NCBI RefSeq assembly: GCF_020552705.1
Contig: NZ_JAJBZG010000004.1
Span: forward strand, 124,001-188,000
Direction of reading: 5' to 3'
DNA: 64,000 nucleotides
Source: Christiangramia sediminis
GTDB taxonomy: Bacteria > Bacteroidota > Bacteroidia > Flavobacteriales > Flavobacteriaceae
Shown here: positions 34,215-43,520 of the stretch, in pieces
Numbering within the stretch: the stretch's first letter is position 1
Layout of the letters: each line of letters begins with the position of its first letter
Notes under the pieces: generated by a model
The model's database searches: none
Told to the model about the DNA's origin: nothing
The model's input: the letters and a program-made list of their open reading frames with translations, nothing else
Position numbers and translations under genes: made by a program

Positions 34215-34571
34215 CTAAAATTCTTTCCAACCGGAATAATTCACAATATAATCTTCATCGCTGGTAATGGGCTCATCATAATCACTGGAATTAGCCAGCC
34301 CCACCCCGGCATAAAAAGTACGGGCATTAAATTTTTCGGCATGTTCTTTTATATCCTTCATAAAGGCAGGATCAAAAGCACCTGGATCATCCGGATAAAT
34401 GATCGCTCTTACGATCACAAAATGAAGCTTGGTATCCTTAAGAGCTACAAACTGAGGATTTCTTTTCAATTTGCTATTGACCCCTAAAAATTCATAGCCA
34501 TTATCCTCGAGATCTTTCCCCACGATATTCATCGCGAGATTATGCAGTTCCTGTTCGTTTAATTTCGGCAT
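34215..34571 (-). CDS. Conserved small NQR-associated protein (function unknown)
   Basis: A 118-residue soluble protein without cysteines, signal peptide or membrane segment. It begins MPKLNEQELHNLAMNIVGKD and ends SDEDYIVNYSGWKEF. As I recall, this type is often labelled NADH:quinone reductase subunit F in Flavobacteriia only because of its position beside nqrF; it lacks all the cofactor motifs of NqrF. Its place between nqrF and apbE suggests a role in assembly or flavin loading of the pump. I know no experimental data. The start is ATG 34571, after a terminator hairpin. Confidence 0.75.
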   Translation of the reverse strand: MPKLNEQELHNLAMNIVGKDLEDNGYEFLGVNSKLKRNPQFVALKDTKLHFVIVRAIIYPDDPGAFDPAFMKDIKEHAEKFNARTFYAGVGLANSSDYDEPITSDEDYIVNYSGWKEF

Positions 34572-34583
34572 GTGCTAAATATA

Positions 34584-34609
34584 AAAAAATCCCGCCGAAG
34601 CGGGATTAT
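34584..34609 (-). terminator. Terminator or attenuator after nqrF
   Basis: On the minus strand AATCCCGC / GCGGGATT with a stable TTCG loop is followed by seven T. It lies between nqrF and the small gene upstream of apbE. Confidence 0.85.
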
Positions 34610-34614
34610 AATTA

Positions 34615-35901
34615 CTATCCTCCAAAGTCATCAAATCTGATATTCTCTGGCGGGATTCCGAAGTCCTCACCCATTTTCTGAACAGCTTTGTTCATCAATG
34701 GCGGTCCACAGAAGTATAATTCAATTTCTTCCGGTTCTTCATGATGTGATAAATAGTTATCTATCACTACCTGGTGAATAAATCCTACAAATCCATCTCC
34801 TTCATCATCAAGGTTGGATTTCACTTTCCAGTTATCTTCTTCAGCTGGCTCTGAAAGGGCCAAATAGAATTTAAAATTAGGGAAATCTCTTTCTAATGCT
34901 CTAAAATGTTCTGTATAGAATAACTCTCTTTTAGATCTACCACCGTACCAGTAAGTTACTTTTCTACCAGTCTTTAAAGTTCTGAAGAGGTGATATAGGT
35001 GCGATCTCATCGGCGCCATTCCGGCTCCACCACCTACATATAACATTTCAGAATCACTCTCATTGATAAAGAATTCACCATAAGGTCCTGAAATAATAAC
35101 TTTATCTCCTTTTTTCAAACTGAAAATATAAGAAGAAGCAACTCCAGGATTCACATCCATCCAACCGTCTTTAGCACGATCGAAAGGCGGAGTAGCAATA
35201 CGCACATTCAACATGATCTCACGACCTTCTGCTGGGTAAGAAGCCATTGAATATGCTCTTTCCACAGTCTCCGGGTTCTTCATTACCAGTGGCCATAATT
35301 TGAATTTATCCCACTCTGCCTGAAATTTATCTGGAGTTTCATGTTCTTCAGGGTGAGCAGTAATATCGAAATCTTCAAATTTAACTTCCGTTTTAGGAAT
35401 CTCAATTTGAATATATCCACCTGCTTTATAGTCCATTGGTTCAGGAATCTCTACAACGAATTCCTTAATAAAGGAAGCAACATTATAATTCCTAACCACG
35501 GTAGCATCCCACTTCTTGATCCCGAAAACTTCTTCAGGAATAGTGATTTTCATATCCTGCTTAACCTTCACCTGGCAACCAAGTCTCCATCCATCTGCGA
35601 TCTCTTTTCTGGTAAAGTGAGGTTCTTCAGTAGGAAGAATTGCACCACCACCATCTTTTACGATACACTTACACTGGATACAGGTTCCACCTCCACCACA
35701 GGCAGAAGGAAGGAAAAGCTTATTATCACCTAAAGTTGAAAGTAAAGTTCCGCCGGAACCTACTTCGATATCTTTTTCATTATTCACATTGATAGTTACA
35801 GGACCAGATGGGGTCAATTTGGCCTTGGCTCCTAATAGGATAGAAACCAATAACAAAATCAGTACTAAAAATACTACTACACTCGCTATAATAACTGTCA
35901 T
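34615..35901 (-). CDS. nqrF: Na+-translocating NADH:quinone reductase subunit F
   Basis: A 428-residue NADH-oxidising subunit. One N-terminal helix (about 3-24) is followed by a 2Fe-2S ferredoxin domain with Cys68, Cys74, Cys77 and Cys109 ([14 protein letters not shown] and GCQVKV), an FAD domain with RAYSMASYP, and an NADH domain with [16 protein letters not shown] and [10 protein letters not shown]. Electrons pass from NADH through FAD and 2Fe-2S into the pump. Length is slightly longer than in Vibrio. It is the last gene of nqrABCDEF. Confidence 0.98.
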   Translation of the reverse strand: MTVIIASVVVFLVLILLLVSILLGAKAKLTPSGPVTINVNNEKDIEVGSGGTLLSTLGDNKLFLPSACGGGGTCIQCKCIVKDGGGAILPTEEPHFTRKEIADGWRLGCQVKVKQDMKITIPEEVFGIKKWDATVVRNYNVASFIKEFVVEIPEPMDYKAGGYIQIEIPKTEVKFEDFDITAHPEEHETPDKFQAEWDKFKLWPLVMKNPETVERAYSMASYPAEGREIMLNVRIATPPFDRAKDGWMDVNPGVASSYIFSLKKGDKVIISGPYGEFFINESDSEMLYVGGGAGMAPMRSHLYHLFRTLKTGRKVTYWYGGRSKRELFYTEHFRALERDFPNFKFYLALSEPAEEDNWKVKSNLDDEGDGFVGFIHQVVIDNYLSHHEEPEEIELYFCGPPLMNKAVQKMGEDFGIPPENIRFDDFGG

Positions 35902-35916
35902 AATCTTTCTTTACGA

Positions 35917-36531
35917 TTATAATTTAATTCCCATGAAACTCATAAATCCTAGAGCCATTAAACCGGTAATGATAAATGTAATACCAAGACCTTTTAATGG
36001 AGCAGGAACATTTGAGTATGCAATTTTTTCTCTAATGGCTGCAATTGCAAGAATTGCAAGAAACCATCCAATTCCACTACCTAAACCGTAGGTAACAGCT
36101 TCAGCCATTCCACTAAAATCTTTTTGCTGCATAAATAACGAACCACCAAGGATCGCACAGTTCACGGCAATAAGAGGAAGGAAAATACCTAAAGCACCAT
36201 ATAGTGCCGGAGCAAATTTCTCCACGATCATCTCTACAAGTTGTACCATAGATGCGATAACCGCAATAAACATGATAAAACTCAAGAAGCTTAGATCAAC
36301 ATTAGCATATTCTGCACCTAGCCAATTAAGGGCTCCCGGCTTTAAAAGATAATTGTCCAGTAAAAAGTTAATTGGAACGGTAACAAGTAATACGAATATT
36401 ACCGCAGCACCTAAACCAACAGCTGTTTTTACAGTTTTTGATACCGCCAGATAGGAACACATTCCCAGAAAGTAGGCAAATATCATATTTTCAATGAAAA
36501 TACTTCTTACAAATAGATTAACTAATTCCAT
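35917..36531 (-). CDS. nqrE: Na+-translocating NADH:quinone reductase subunit E
   Basis: A 204-residue membrane subunit with six hydrophobic segments and the opening [20 protein letters not shown] typical of NqrE/RnfA. Conserved cysteines occur in [12 protein letters not shown] and in [13 protein letters not shown]; the NqrD/NqrE pair holds an intramembrane iron centre with such Cys. It is 15 bases from nqrF and 27 from nqrD. Confidence 0.97.
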   Translation of the reverse strand: MELVNLFVRSIFIENMIFAYFLGMCSYLAVSKTVKTAVGLGAAVIFVLLVTVPINFLLDNYLLKPGALNWLGAEYANVDLSFLSFIMFIAVIASMVQLVEMIVEKFAPALYGALGIFLPLIAVNCAILGGSLFMQQKDFSGMAEAVTYGLGSGIGWFLAILAIAAIREKIAYSNVPAPLKGLGITFIITGLMALGFMSFMGIKL

Positions 36532-36558
36532 TTTCTATACTTTTTTGCTGTTCAGCTA

Positions 36559-37305
36559 TTAGTTTGCTTCAATTAGTTTACGGTTTCTCGCACGTTGTAC
36601 CCATATAATAAGCCCAACTACGATAAGAGCCATTGGAGAAAGCAACATTAAACCGTTATTCTCATAACCCAGTGCATAAAGACCTGTAGAATCAGCAAGC
36701 GTAGCTCCTTTATGACCAAGAACTTCAAATCCGAATAATTTTCCGGAACCTAAAAGTTCTCTAAAGAAAGCAACGATGATTAAAATAAGTCCGTATCCTG
36801 CGGCATTACCAATACCATCAAGGAAAGATTTATAAACTCCATTCCCGAGTGCAAAGGCTTCCAAACGACCCATTACAATACAGTTAGTAATAATAAGACC
36901 TATAAATACTGAAAGTTGTTTACTTACATCATAGGCGTAAGCTTTCAATATCTGATCTACCAGAATAACCAGTGACGCTACAACCACCAGCTGAACAATG
37001 ATCCTGATCCTACTTGGGATCAAATTACGTAACATGGAGATTATCATGTTACTAAATGCCATTACCGCCATTACCGCTATAGCCATAACTACCGCCGGTT
37101 CCAGCTGCACTGTAATCGCAAGTGCAGAACAAATACCAAGAACCTGTACGGTAATCGGGTTGTTATCATCTAAAGGATCTGATAGTAATTTTCTATTCCC
37201 TTTGGAAAGAAAATGCTCTTTTTCTTCAGAATCTGAAAGAAAAAGGATCATTTCCTGTTTCTTCTCTTCCTCTTTAGCAGAGTTATATTTTTTCTCTTTA
37301 GCCAT
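36559..37305 (-). CDS. nqrD: Na+-translocating NADH:quinone reductase subunit D
   Basis: A 248-residue membrane subunit related to NqrE. It has [24 protein letters not shown] and [17 protein letters not shown] with the two conserved Cys. Six hydrophobic segments are present. It carries about 30 extra charged N-terminal residues ([20 protein letters not shown] onward) compared with the usual 210-residue NqrD. A shorter start at residue 18 ([10 protein letters not shown]) is possible but would still leave an extension. The ATG is three bases from nqrC. Confidence 0.96.
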   Translation of the reverse strand: MAKEKKYNSAKEEEKKQEMILFLSDSEEKEHFLSKGNRKLLSDPLDDNNPITVQVLGICSALAITVQLEPAVVMAIAVMAVMAFSNMIISMLRNLIPSRIRIIVQLVVVASLVILVDQILKAYAYDVSKQLSVFIGLIITNCIVMGRLEAFALGNGVYKSFLDGIGNAAGYGLILIIVAFFRELLGSGKLFGFEVLGHKGATLADSTGLYALGYENNGLMLLSPMALIVVGLIIWVQRARNRKLIEAN

Positions 37306-37308
37306 AAT

Positions 37309-38052
37309 TTATTTTATTGCTACTTTAATATCTTTTTGCTTCTCAAAATAAGGTAAATAACGTTTTAACCTTTCTGAGATCATATCTGAAACACCATCCC
37401 CGGTAATTGTTGCTCCGGAAATCGCATCTACTTTATTATCATCCTTATCTGAAGCATCAATGTTTCCTTTAACAACCGATACTCCTACAAGATTACCATT
37501 GGAATCAAAGATCTTCTCTTCTTCAAAAGCCTCTTTGAACCACTGCTTTGTGATCTCTGCACCAAGTCCTGGTGTTTCACCAAGGTGATCAAAGGTTGCT
37601 CCTTTTATGGTATTCACATCATCTTTAAGAGAAATATATCCGAAGATCGCATTCCACAGTCCGTTACCTCTTAAAGGAAGTACGTAATATCTCTTACCCT
37701 CAACCTCCGCAATATAAAGTGGAAATGTTTGCTCTTCAACCGGTTTTTTCAGCTCTTTTGCCAAGTCTACCTCAAACGCATTTTTAGATTCGTCTACTTC
37801 ACCATTTTGGTTCAGAGCCAGTTCTTCTACAATATACTGATCATATAATTTCTGTGCTCCAGGTCTATCGGTTTCAATACCTACTGTAGCCAGAATGTTC
37901 TGCATTTTTTCCTGACGCACATTCTCACGTTGCGTTGGCTGTAAAGAAGTAGCAGTAAAAGCAAGTACTGAAGCTACCACCACTACAAGGATCACGGCGA
38001 ACATAAAAGTATAGCCGTTGCTGTTTGTTTTATTTACTGATTTCTCTTCCAT
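37309..38052 (-). CDS. nqrC: Na+-translocating NADH:quinone reductase subunit C
   Basis: A 247-residue subunit with one N-terminal membrane helix (about 12-32) and a periplasmic FMN-binding domain. The flavinylation motif is VDAISGATITGDGVSDMI (last Thr of SGAT carries FMN). It also has LPLRGNGLWNAIFGYISL and ETPGLGAEITKQWF, typical of the family. FMN is attached by ApbE, whose gene lies about 3 kb downstream. Spacing is two to three bases from both neighbours. Confidence 0.97.
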   Translation of the reverse strand: MEEKSVNKTNSNGYTFMFAVILVVVVASVLAFTATSLQPTQRENVRQEKMQNILATVGIETDRPGAQKLYDQYIVEELALNQNGEVDESKNAFEVDLAKELKKPVEEQTFPLYIAEVEGKRYYVLPLRGNGLWNAIFGYISLKDDVNTIKGATFDHLGETPGLGAEITKQWFKEAFEEEKIFDSNGNLVGVSVVKGNIDASDKDDNKVDAISGATITGDGVSDMISERLKRYLPYFEKQKDIKVAIK

Positions 38053-38054
38053 AA

Positions 38055-39233
38055 CTATGCTGTTTCTACCTGAGGATTAGCAGTCTTAAGTCTTTTCTTT
38101 CTTCTATTCACATTAGCCTGAACCACATAATGATCTATAGTAGGAGCGAATACATTCATCAATAGAATTCCCAGCATTACTCCTTCTGGATAAGCCGGAT
38201 TGAATACACGAATCATTACCGATAAAAATCCGATAAGAAATCCGTAGATCCATTTACCTTTCATCGTTTGAGCGGCAGATACAGGATCTGTTGCCATAAA
38301 GACGATACCAAAGGCCAATCCACCTACCATTAGATGTAAATACCAGGGAAAGTTGGTAAGTGCATTACCTTCTAATCCTAATGAAGGAAGGGCATTAAAA
38401 ATAAGACCCATGATCGCTGCACCAATAAAGGCACTCAATATAATTCTCCAGCTTCCTACCTTAGTCAATACTAGCAGTAATGCTCCGGCAAGAATACAAA
38501 TTACTGAAGTTTCAGCAATAGACCCTGGAATTACTCCAGAAAACATGTTCATCGCTGAATAAGAGACATCTGATCCTGAGGCCAAAGTACCTAAGATAGT
38601 TTCTCCTGAAACTGCATCAACTTCATATGCATTACTAACCCATACCGAGTTACCAGACATATAAGTAGGATACGCAAAGAATGCAAATGCCCTTGCTGTA
38701 AGCGCAGGATTTAAAATATTCATTCCAGTACCTCCAAATGCTTCTTTCCCCACTAGTACTGCAAATACTACAGATAATGCCACCATCCAAAGCGGAATAT
38801 CTATTGGCATGATCATAGGGATAAGAAGTCCGGTTACCAAATAACCTTCATTCACTTCGTGACCTCTAAAGATCGCAAAGGCGAATTCAATACCAAGACC
38901 TACTCCATAAGATACGGCGATCATTGGTAAGATTTTCATTGCACCATGAAGAAAAGCGTCTAACGTCGTAAATGCTTCTCCTAATTGAGAATAATACTGG
39001 TACCCCCCGTTCCACATTCCGAAGATAAGTGCCGGAATTAAAGCAAGAACCACTGTGATCATGGTTCTTTTAAGGTCTACCGCATCACGAATATGAGCTC
39101 CTTTTTTTGTTGTATGATTAGGAGTAAAAAGAAAAGTATCCAAAGCATTAACCGCCGGGGCATATTTTTCTAATTTTTGTCCTTTGCTAAAAGGCTCCTT
39201 AATTTTATCTAATCGTTGTCTAATCCATTCCAT
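38055..39233 (-). CDS. nqrB: Na+-translocating NADH:quinone reductase subunit B
   Basis: A 392-residue main membrane subunit with about ten hydrophobic segments and ion-pathway regions. It binds riboflavin and covalent FMN in the family. The expected flavinylation site, D-x-x-S/T-G-A-T, appears here as DAVSGETIL (about residues 206-214), with Glu in place of Ala. Other family segments are GTGMNILNPALTARAF and FMATDPVSAAQTMKGKWIYG. It is 14 bases after nqrA. Confidence 0.97.
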   Translation of the reverse strand: MEWIRQRLDKIKEPFSKGQKLEKYAPAVNALDTFLFTPNHTTKKGAHIRDAVDLKRTMITVVLALIPALIFGMWNGGYQYYSQLGEAFTTLDAFLHGAMKILPMIAVSYGVGLGIEFAFAIFRGHEVNEGYLVTGLLIPMIMPIDIPLWMVALSVVFAVLVGKEAFGGTGMNILNPALTARAFAFFAYPTYMSGNSVWVSNAYEVDAVSGETILGTLASGSDVSYSAMNMFSGVIPGSIAETSVICILAGALLLVLTKVGSWRIILSAFIGAAIMGLIFNALPSLGLEGNALTNFPWYLHLMVGGLAFGIVFMATDPVSAAQTMKGKWIYGFLIGFLSVMIRVFNPAYPEGVMLGILLMNVFAPTIDHYVVQANVNRRKKRLKTANPQVETA

Positions 39234-39247
39234 AGTTCTTCAGCTTT

Positions 39248-40591
39248 TTAACCTACTTCAGTGATCATTAAATCCAGACCTAATCTAATTACTTCCTGAA
39301 TTTCAATTTTAGAAGTATTCACATATTCTACCAAAGCAAAATCTTCAGGGGCTACTTCGTAGATTCCTAGATTTTCCATTTTCTCAATATCACCTGCCAT
39401 ACAGGCTTTAATAAGCTGCATAGGATATATATCCATTGGCAGAACCTCTTCCATTTCTCCAGTTACCACCAAAGCACGTTCCTCCCCATTTAGGTTGGTA
39501 GTAGGCGTAAATTTTCTCTTCGGAAACAACCAGGATAAAGAAGTATGTGAATTTGAATGAATGTGATTATATGTAAATGGCAACCAGCCAAACATTCGGT
39601 AATTATCACCTTCCGGGATCAAAGTCACTTCATTTTCAAAGAATCCAATATATTGTTTATTGGAAAGCTGAGTTCCCGTCAATACATCTCCTGAAATTAT
39701 TCGAACTCCATCTGGAGCCTGACCAATAAGATCGGCCACATTTGCCCCTATAGTAGTTTGATAATATTTTCTGTCTTTTGCTTCACTTCCTGTCACCGCA
39801 ATAGTACGATCGGCACGTAATTCACCGGTTAGAAAAACATTTCCTATAATGGCAACATCTTCAACACCAACCGTCCAAACAAACTCTCCTCTGTTAATAG
39901 GATCGATCTTATGGATCTGAATACCAACATTTCCGGCAGGATGCTCTCCTTTTACATGATGCAATTCAACTCCCTGAATATTTTTTAAATATTCCGCTGA
40001 ACTATCATCTACAGAAACGTGTACTTTTCCCGGAGTTAGTTTTCTTAAAGCATTGATCCCTTCCTGAAATGCCGCAACCTTATCTTTAATGATAAAACCT
40101 TTATCGGCTGCAAGAGGAGCAGTAGTAACCGCTGAGATAAAAATAGCTTTAGGAGTGTCTTTTGGATCGGCAACGATATCGTAAGGTCGCTGATAGATAA
40201 AAGCACCACAACCGCTTTCCAGAATTTTTTCCTTTACGTCTTTAACGTCAGCTTTAGATGCATCTAATTTACCGAAATCACGATAAGCATCTTCGGCATC
40301 TGCCTCGATAATTACTTCAAGGATCCTTCTTTTATCCCCTCTTTTAATTTCTTTAAGAACACCACTTACTGGCGTGGTAAAGCGAATTTGATCTGTATAT
40401 TTTGAATAGAAAATCTCATCACCGGCAAGAAGTTTTGCTCCTTCTTTTACAACCATTTTAGGTACAACAGTGTGAAAATCTGGCGGTTTGATCGCGTAAG
40501 TCTTGGATCTTGGAGCCTTTACAAGCTCTTTTTCCGCCGCTCCTTCTAATCGCAGAGATAATCCTCTTTTAATTCGAATGTCTTTTGACAT
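39248..40591 (-). CDS. nqrA: Na+-translocating NADH:quinone reductase subunit A
   Basis: A 447-residue peripheral subunit without membrane segments that caps the cytoplasmic face of the pump. Family marks are the N-terminal IKRGLSLRLEGAAEKEL, VVKEGAKLLAGDEIFYSK, GCGAFIYQRPYDIVADPKD and FGWLPFTYNHIHSN. Length is standard (about 450). It is the first gene of the operon; a TAAATTTG/TTG promoter lies 40-73 bases upstream. Confidence 0.97.
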   Translation of the reverse strand: MSKDIRIKRGLSLRLEGAAEKELVKAPRSKTYAIKPPDFHTVVPKMVVKEGAKLLAGDEIFYSKYTDQIRFTTPVSGVLKEIKRGDKRRILEVIIEADAEDAYRDFGKLDASKADVKDVKEKILESGCGAFIYQRPYDIVADPKDTPKAIFISAVTTAPLAADKGFIIKDKVAAFQEGINALRKLTPGKVHVSVDDSSAEYLKNIQGVELHHVKGEHPAGNVGIQIHKIDPINRGEFVWTVGVEDVAIIGNVFLTGELRADRTIAVTGSEAKDRKYYQTTIGANVADLIGQAPDGVRIISGDVLTGTQLSNKQYIGFFENEVTLIPEGDNYRMFGWLPFTYNHIHSNSHTSLSWLFPKRKFTPTTNLNGEERALVVTGEMEEVLPMDIYPMQLIKACMAGDIEKMENLGIYEVAPEDFALVEYVNTSKIEIQEVIRLGLDLMITEVG

Positions 40592-40631
40592 AGGATGGAG
40601 TGTATGTTAAAATTTTTAGTTTAAAGTCGGG

Positions 40632-40664
40632 CAAATTTAAGAATTTTCGCTCCATTTCTCCCAA
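40632..40664 (-). promoter_or_regulatory. Candidate promoter of the nqr operon
   Basis: On the minus strand a TTG (-33) is followed after 22 bases by TAAATTTG (-7), a good fit to the Bacteroidota consensus. It lies about 40 bases before the nqrA ATG. Confidence 0.65.
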
Positions 40665-40728
40665 CAATTAGAAGAATTTTACTTTGAGCAACTGTTAAAA
40701 TAATTTCACTGAAAATGCTTATTTCTAT

Positions 40729-40736
40729 TAACTTTG
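40729..40736 (+). promoter_or_regulatory. Candidate -7 promoter element (TAACTTTG) for the T9SS plug gene
   Basis: A perfect TAnnTTTG match 16 bases before the ATG at 40753. It would drive the plug-DUF3667-apaG unit. Confidence 0.5.
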
Positions 40737-40752
40737 TTTATAATTAAATTTT

Positions 40753-42006
40753 ATGAAAGTTTTTCTATTCATCTTTTTTCTGGGAGGAATATATTTTTCA
40801 GGCCTTGCGCAGGTTGCTGAAGAAACGCCTCCCCCTACATTTATAAGAACTATACTATTTCAGGGAGATTCTGTGGAAAATACCGGCAACCCGATTATTA
40901 GGCTGGGGAGCCGAATTAACCTCAGCTTTGACGATATTATAGGAGATGAAGCAGATTATTATTACCGTATAGAACATTATAATTTTGACTGGACACCCAG
41001 CCAGCTTTCCAAAAATGAGTATATGGAAGGTTTTGATGACGTAAGGATCATACAATACACCAATGCCCTCAACACCCTTCAGCCCTATACTCATTATGAG
41101 TTATCTATACCTAACAATAATGTAAAGCAACTAATAGTTTCCGGAAACTATCTTTTGAGTGTTTTTAATTCCAACCGTGAACTGGTTTTTTCCAGAAAAT
41201 TTATGGTCTACGAACCCATTGCTCAGATAAGTGCTGAAGTTAAAAGGTCCCGGGATCTAAATTTTATCGATGAGAAACAGGTGGTTAATTTCAGTATAAA
41301 TTCCCCCGATCTTCTTTTGAAAAATCCAGATCAGAATGTAATGGTAAGCCTTGTCCAGAATTTTAATCTCAAACTTGCCATCACCGATCTAAAACCGCAA
41401 TACACCATCGCCAACGAACTTATCTACCGTTATGACACTGAATCATCCTTTTGGGGAGGGAATGAATTTCTTCAATTTGATAATAAAGAGATAAGGGTAA
41501 GCACTTCAGATATTTCCAGCGTGGAACTGGGGGAACTTTATCATCATTTTCTGTTTCTGGATTTCACCAGAAAAAATCAGCCCTATACCTACAATCCTGA
41601 TATTAATGGTGGATTTGTGGTGAGAAATATCCAGGCGCAAAATTCAGATACTGAAGCAGATTATATTTGGATGCATTTTCGATTGAAAAATTATGATATT
41701 ATTGAAGATGGCGAAATACATCTCTATGGCGGTTTCAATAATTTTGAACTGGATAAAAGCACTTTATTGACCTATAACGAAAAATCCGGATATTACGAAG
41801 GCGCAAGATTATTTAAGCAAGGGTATTATAATTACAAGTATGTTCTTTTAAACGAAGAAGGTAGTATTGACGATGGCTTTATAAGTGGAAATTTTGATGA
41901 GACTGAAAATGTATACACTATTATGGTCTACTATCGCACTCCGGGCGCACGCTATGATCGTCTAATTGGTGTTGGATACGCAAACTCTGAAAATATTCGA
42001 AACTAA
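40753..42006 (+). CDS. Type IX secretion system plug protein (DUF5103)
   Basis: A 417-residue secreted protein with signal MKVFLFIFFLGGIYFSGLAQ. It matches the family once called DUF5103 and now known as the T9SS plug: an N-terminal beta domain (about 28-160, DADYYYRIEHYNFDWTPSQL-like with NEYMEGFDDVRI), then a second region with YHHFLFLDFTRKNQPY and a C-terminal GGFNNFELDKSTLL...RLFKQGYYNYKYV. In Flavobacterium the plug closes the periplasmic side of the SprA pore when no cargo passes. This gene fits the pathway used by the two giant proteins downstream. It leads a three-gene unit. Confidence 0.92.
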   Translation: MKVFLFIFFLGGIYFSGLAQVAEETPPPTFIRTILFQGDSVENTGNPIIRLGSRINLSFDDIIGDEADYYYRIEHYNFDWTPSQLSKNEYMEGFDDVRIIQYTNALNTLQPYTHYELSIPNNNVKQLIVSGNYLLSVFNSNRELVFSRKFMVYEPIAQISAEVKRSRDLNFIDEKQVVNFSINSPDLLLKNPDQNVMVSLVQNFNLKLAITDLKPQYTIANELIYRYDTESSFWGGNEFLQFDNKEIRVSTSDISSVELGELYHHFLFLDFTRKNQPYTYNPDINGGFVVRNIQAQNSDTEADYIWMHFRLKNYDIIEDGEIHLYGGFNNFELDKSTLLTYNEKSGYYEGARLFKQGYYNYKYVLLNEEGSIDDGFISGNFDETENVYTIMVYYRTPGARYDRLIGVGYANSENIRN

Positions 42007-42018
42007 TTCTTATTTCCA

Positions 42019-43131
42019 ATGTCGGAAAAATTTGAAAAGAAGGATGCACTTTATAAATATCGCGGAGAAACCTGTCTCAACTGTGAACTTCCATTAGATA
42101 AAAGCGATCATTTTTGCCCGAATTGCGGCCAGGTAAACAGTACAAAGAAACTCAATTTTAGCGATTTCTTTCTGGAATTATTTTCCGGACTATTCGCTTA
42201 TGATTCGAGATTCCAAAGAACCTTACGAGTACTTTTATTTAAGCCGGGGAAAATTTCAAAGGATTACATAAGAGGAAAAAGGATGCGTTATGCCAATCCT
42301 TTTCGCTTCTACTTAAGCGCCTCTATCGTATTTTTTCTAATCGCGGGATTTTCTGACAGGTTTGAGGGCGTGAATTTGCAGGAACAGGATGAAAATTTTC
42401 GAAATGAAGTCACCAAAATTCAGCAGGACACCACGCTTCAGTCTGAAATCAATGAGATCCCTGCTTTAAAACAGAACAATATTCAACTGGATTCTTTAAT
42501 AAAGAACATTCCAACTAAGCAGGAAAAAGATTCTTATCTGGATGATTATCATACGCAGCAGGAATTGGATACTATGAATTACCTGAATCGTAATTTTAGT
42601 AAGCTTACAGTTTTTTATCGGTATTACAGGGCTACCAAAGAAATTTCTGCGGAAGCGGTAATGACGGAACTTGAATACCCAAAAACTAAATGGAATTACT
42701 GGCTCTATGAAAAAGCTATAAAATTTAACCTGATCTATGCCAACCCAAAGATCTTTGCAGACTACTTTATAAGTAAACTTCCATTCATCATTTTCTTTTA
42801 CCTACCAGTTTTCGCCTTGTTTATCTGGTTGCTTTACCTAAGGCGTCCATTTAATTATATGGAACATCTTGTATTTGCATTTCATGTGCAAACCACACTC
42901 TTTGTCCTTTATATAATAGCTTATTCTCTCGACTATCTTTTAAATTCAAATTGGGGCTTTGGGCTTGCCAATACGGTGTTTATATTCTATTTATACAAAG
43001 CATTACGCAATTTTTACGGACAGGGTCGTGTTAAAACGATTTTAAAATTCGTATTACTGAACATTATATTCTTTACATTAGCTGTGATCGCAGCAATTAT
43101 CGCTATAATTGTTTCATTCTCAATTTTTTAA
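42019..43131 (+). CDS. DUF3667 membrane protein with zinc ribbon
   Basis: A 370-residue inner-membrane protein. The N-terminus has a zinc ribbon (CLNCELPLDKSDHFCPNCGQ, residues 16-35), then FLELFSGLFAYDSRFQRTL and YANPFRFYLSASIVFFLIAG, both typical of DUF3667. A soluble domain spans about 110-230, followed by four hydrophobic segments (about 250-268, 286-305, 312-328 and 340-368). The function is unknown. It lies 12 bases after the plug gene and two bases before apaG. Confidence 0.9.
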   Translation: MSEKFEKKDALYKYRGETCLNCELPLDKSDHFCPNCGQVNSTKKLNFSDFFLELFSGLFAYDSRFQRTLRVLLFKPGKISKDYIRGKRMRYANPFRFYLSASIVFFLIAGFSDRFEGVNLQEQDENFRNEVTKIQQDTTLQSEINEIPALKQNNIQLDSLIKNIPTKQEKDSYLDDYHTQQELDTMNYLNRNFSKLTVFYRYYRATKEISAEAVMTELEYPKTKWNYWLYEKAIKFNLIYANPKIFADYFISKLPFIIFFYLPVFALFIWLLYLRRPFNYMEHLVFAFHVQTTLFVLYIIAYSLDYLLNSNWGFGLANTVFIFYLYKALRNFYGQGRVKTILKFVLLNIIFFTLAVIAAIIAIIVSFSIF

Positions 43132-43133
43132 AA

Positions 43134-43520
43134 ATGATCCAGCAAGTAACCAGGGGTATAAAAATTTCAGTCGAAACTCATTTCGAAGGAAGCTTTTATA
43201 AGGAATATAAAATGCAATTCGCATTTGGTTACAAGATCACTATCGAGAACCAAAGTAACAATTCAGTAAAATTGGAATCGCGATTCTGGGAAATAAAGGA
43301 TGCCTTAAATGTCACTAAGATTGTTTCCGGAGAAGGTGTGGTAGGAAGAAAACCTGTTCTAAAACCCGGAGAAAAACATACCTACCAGAGCGGATGCTTA
43401 TTAACCGGACCCATGGGAGCTATGAAAGGTCACTATAACATGATAAATCTGGATACTACTCAAAATTTTAAGGTGAAGATCCCTTCCTTCAAATTAAGTG
43501 TTTCTCATGTTTTAAACTGA
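43134..43520 (+). CDS. apaG: ApaG family protein
   Basis: A 128-residue fibronectin-III-like ApaG protein. Family features are the opening TRGIKISVETHFEGSF, YKITIENQSNNSVKLESRFW, VVGRKPVLKPGEKHTYQSGC and GPMGAMKGHYNMI. Length fits (about 125). The role is unclear; family members are associated with cobalt and magnesium resistance and with dinucleotide metabolism. Its last 16 bases overlap the convergent NRDE gene. Confidence 0.95.
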   Translation: MIQQVTRGIKISVETHFEGSFYKEYKMQFAFGYKITIENQSNNSVKLESRFWEIKDALNVTKIVSGEGVVGRKPVLKPGEKHTYQSGCLLTGPMGAMKGHYNMINLDTTQNFKVKIPSFKLSVSHVLN

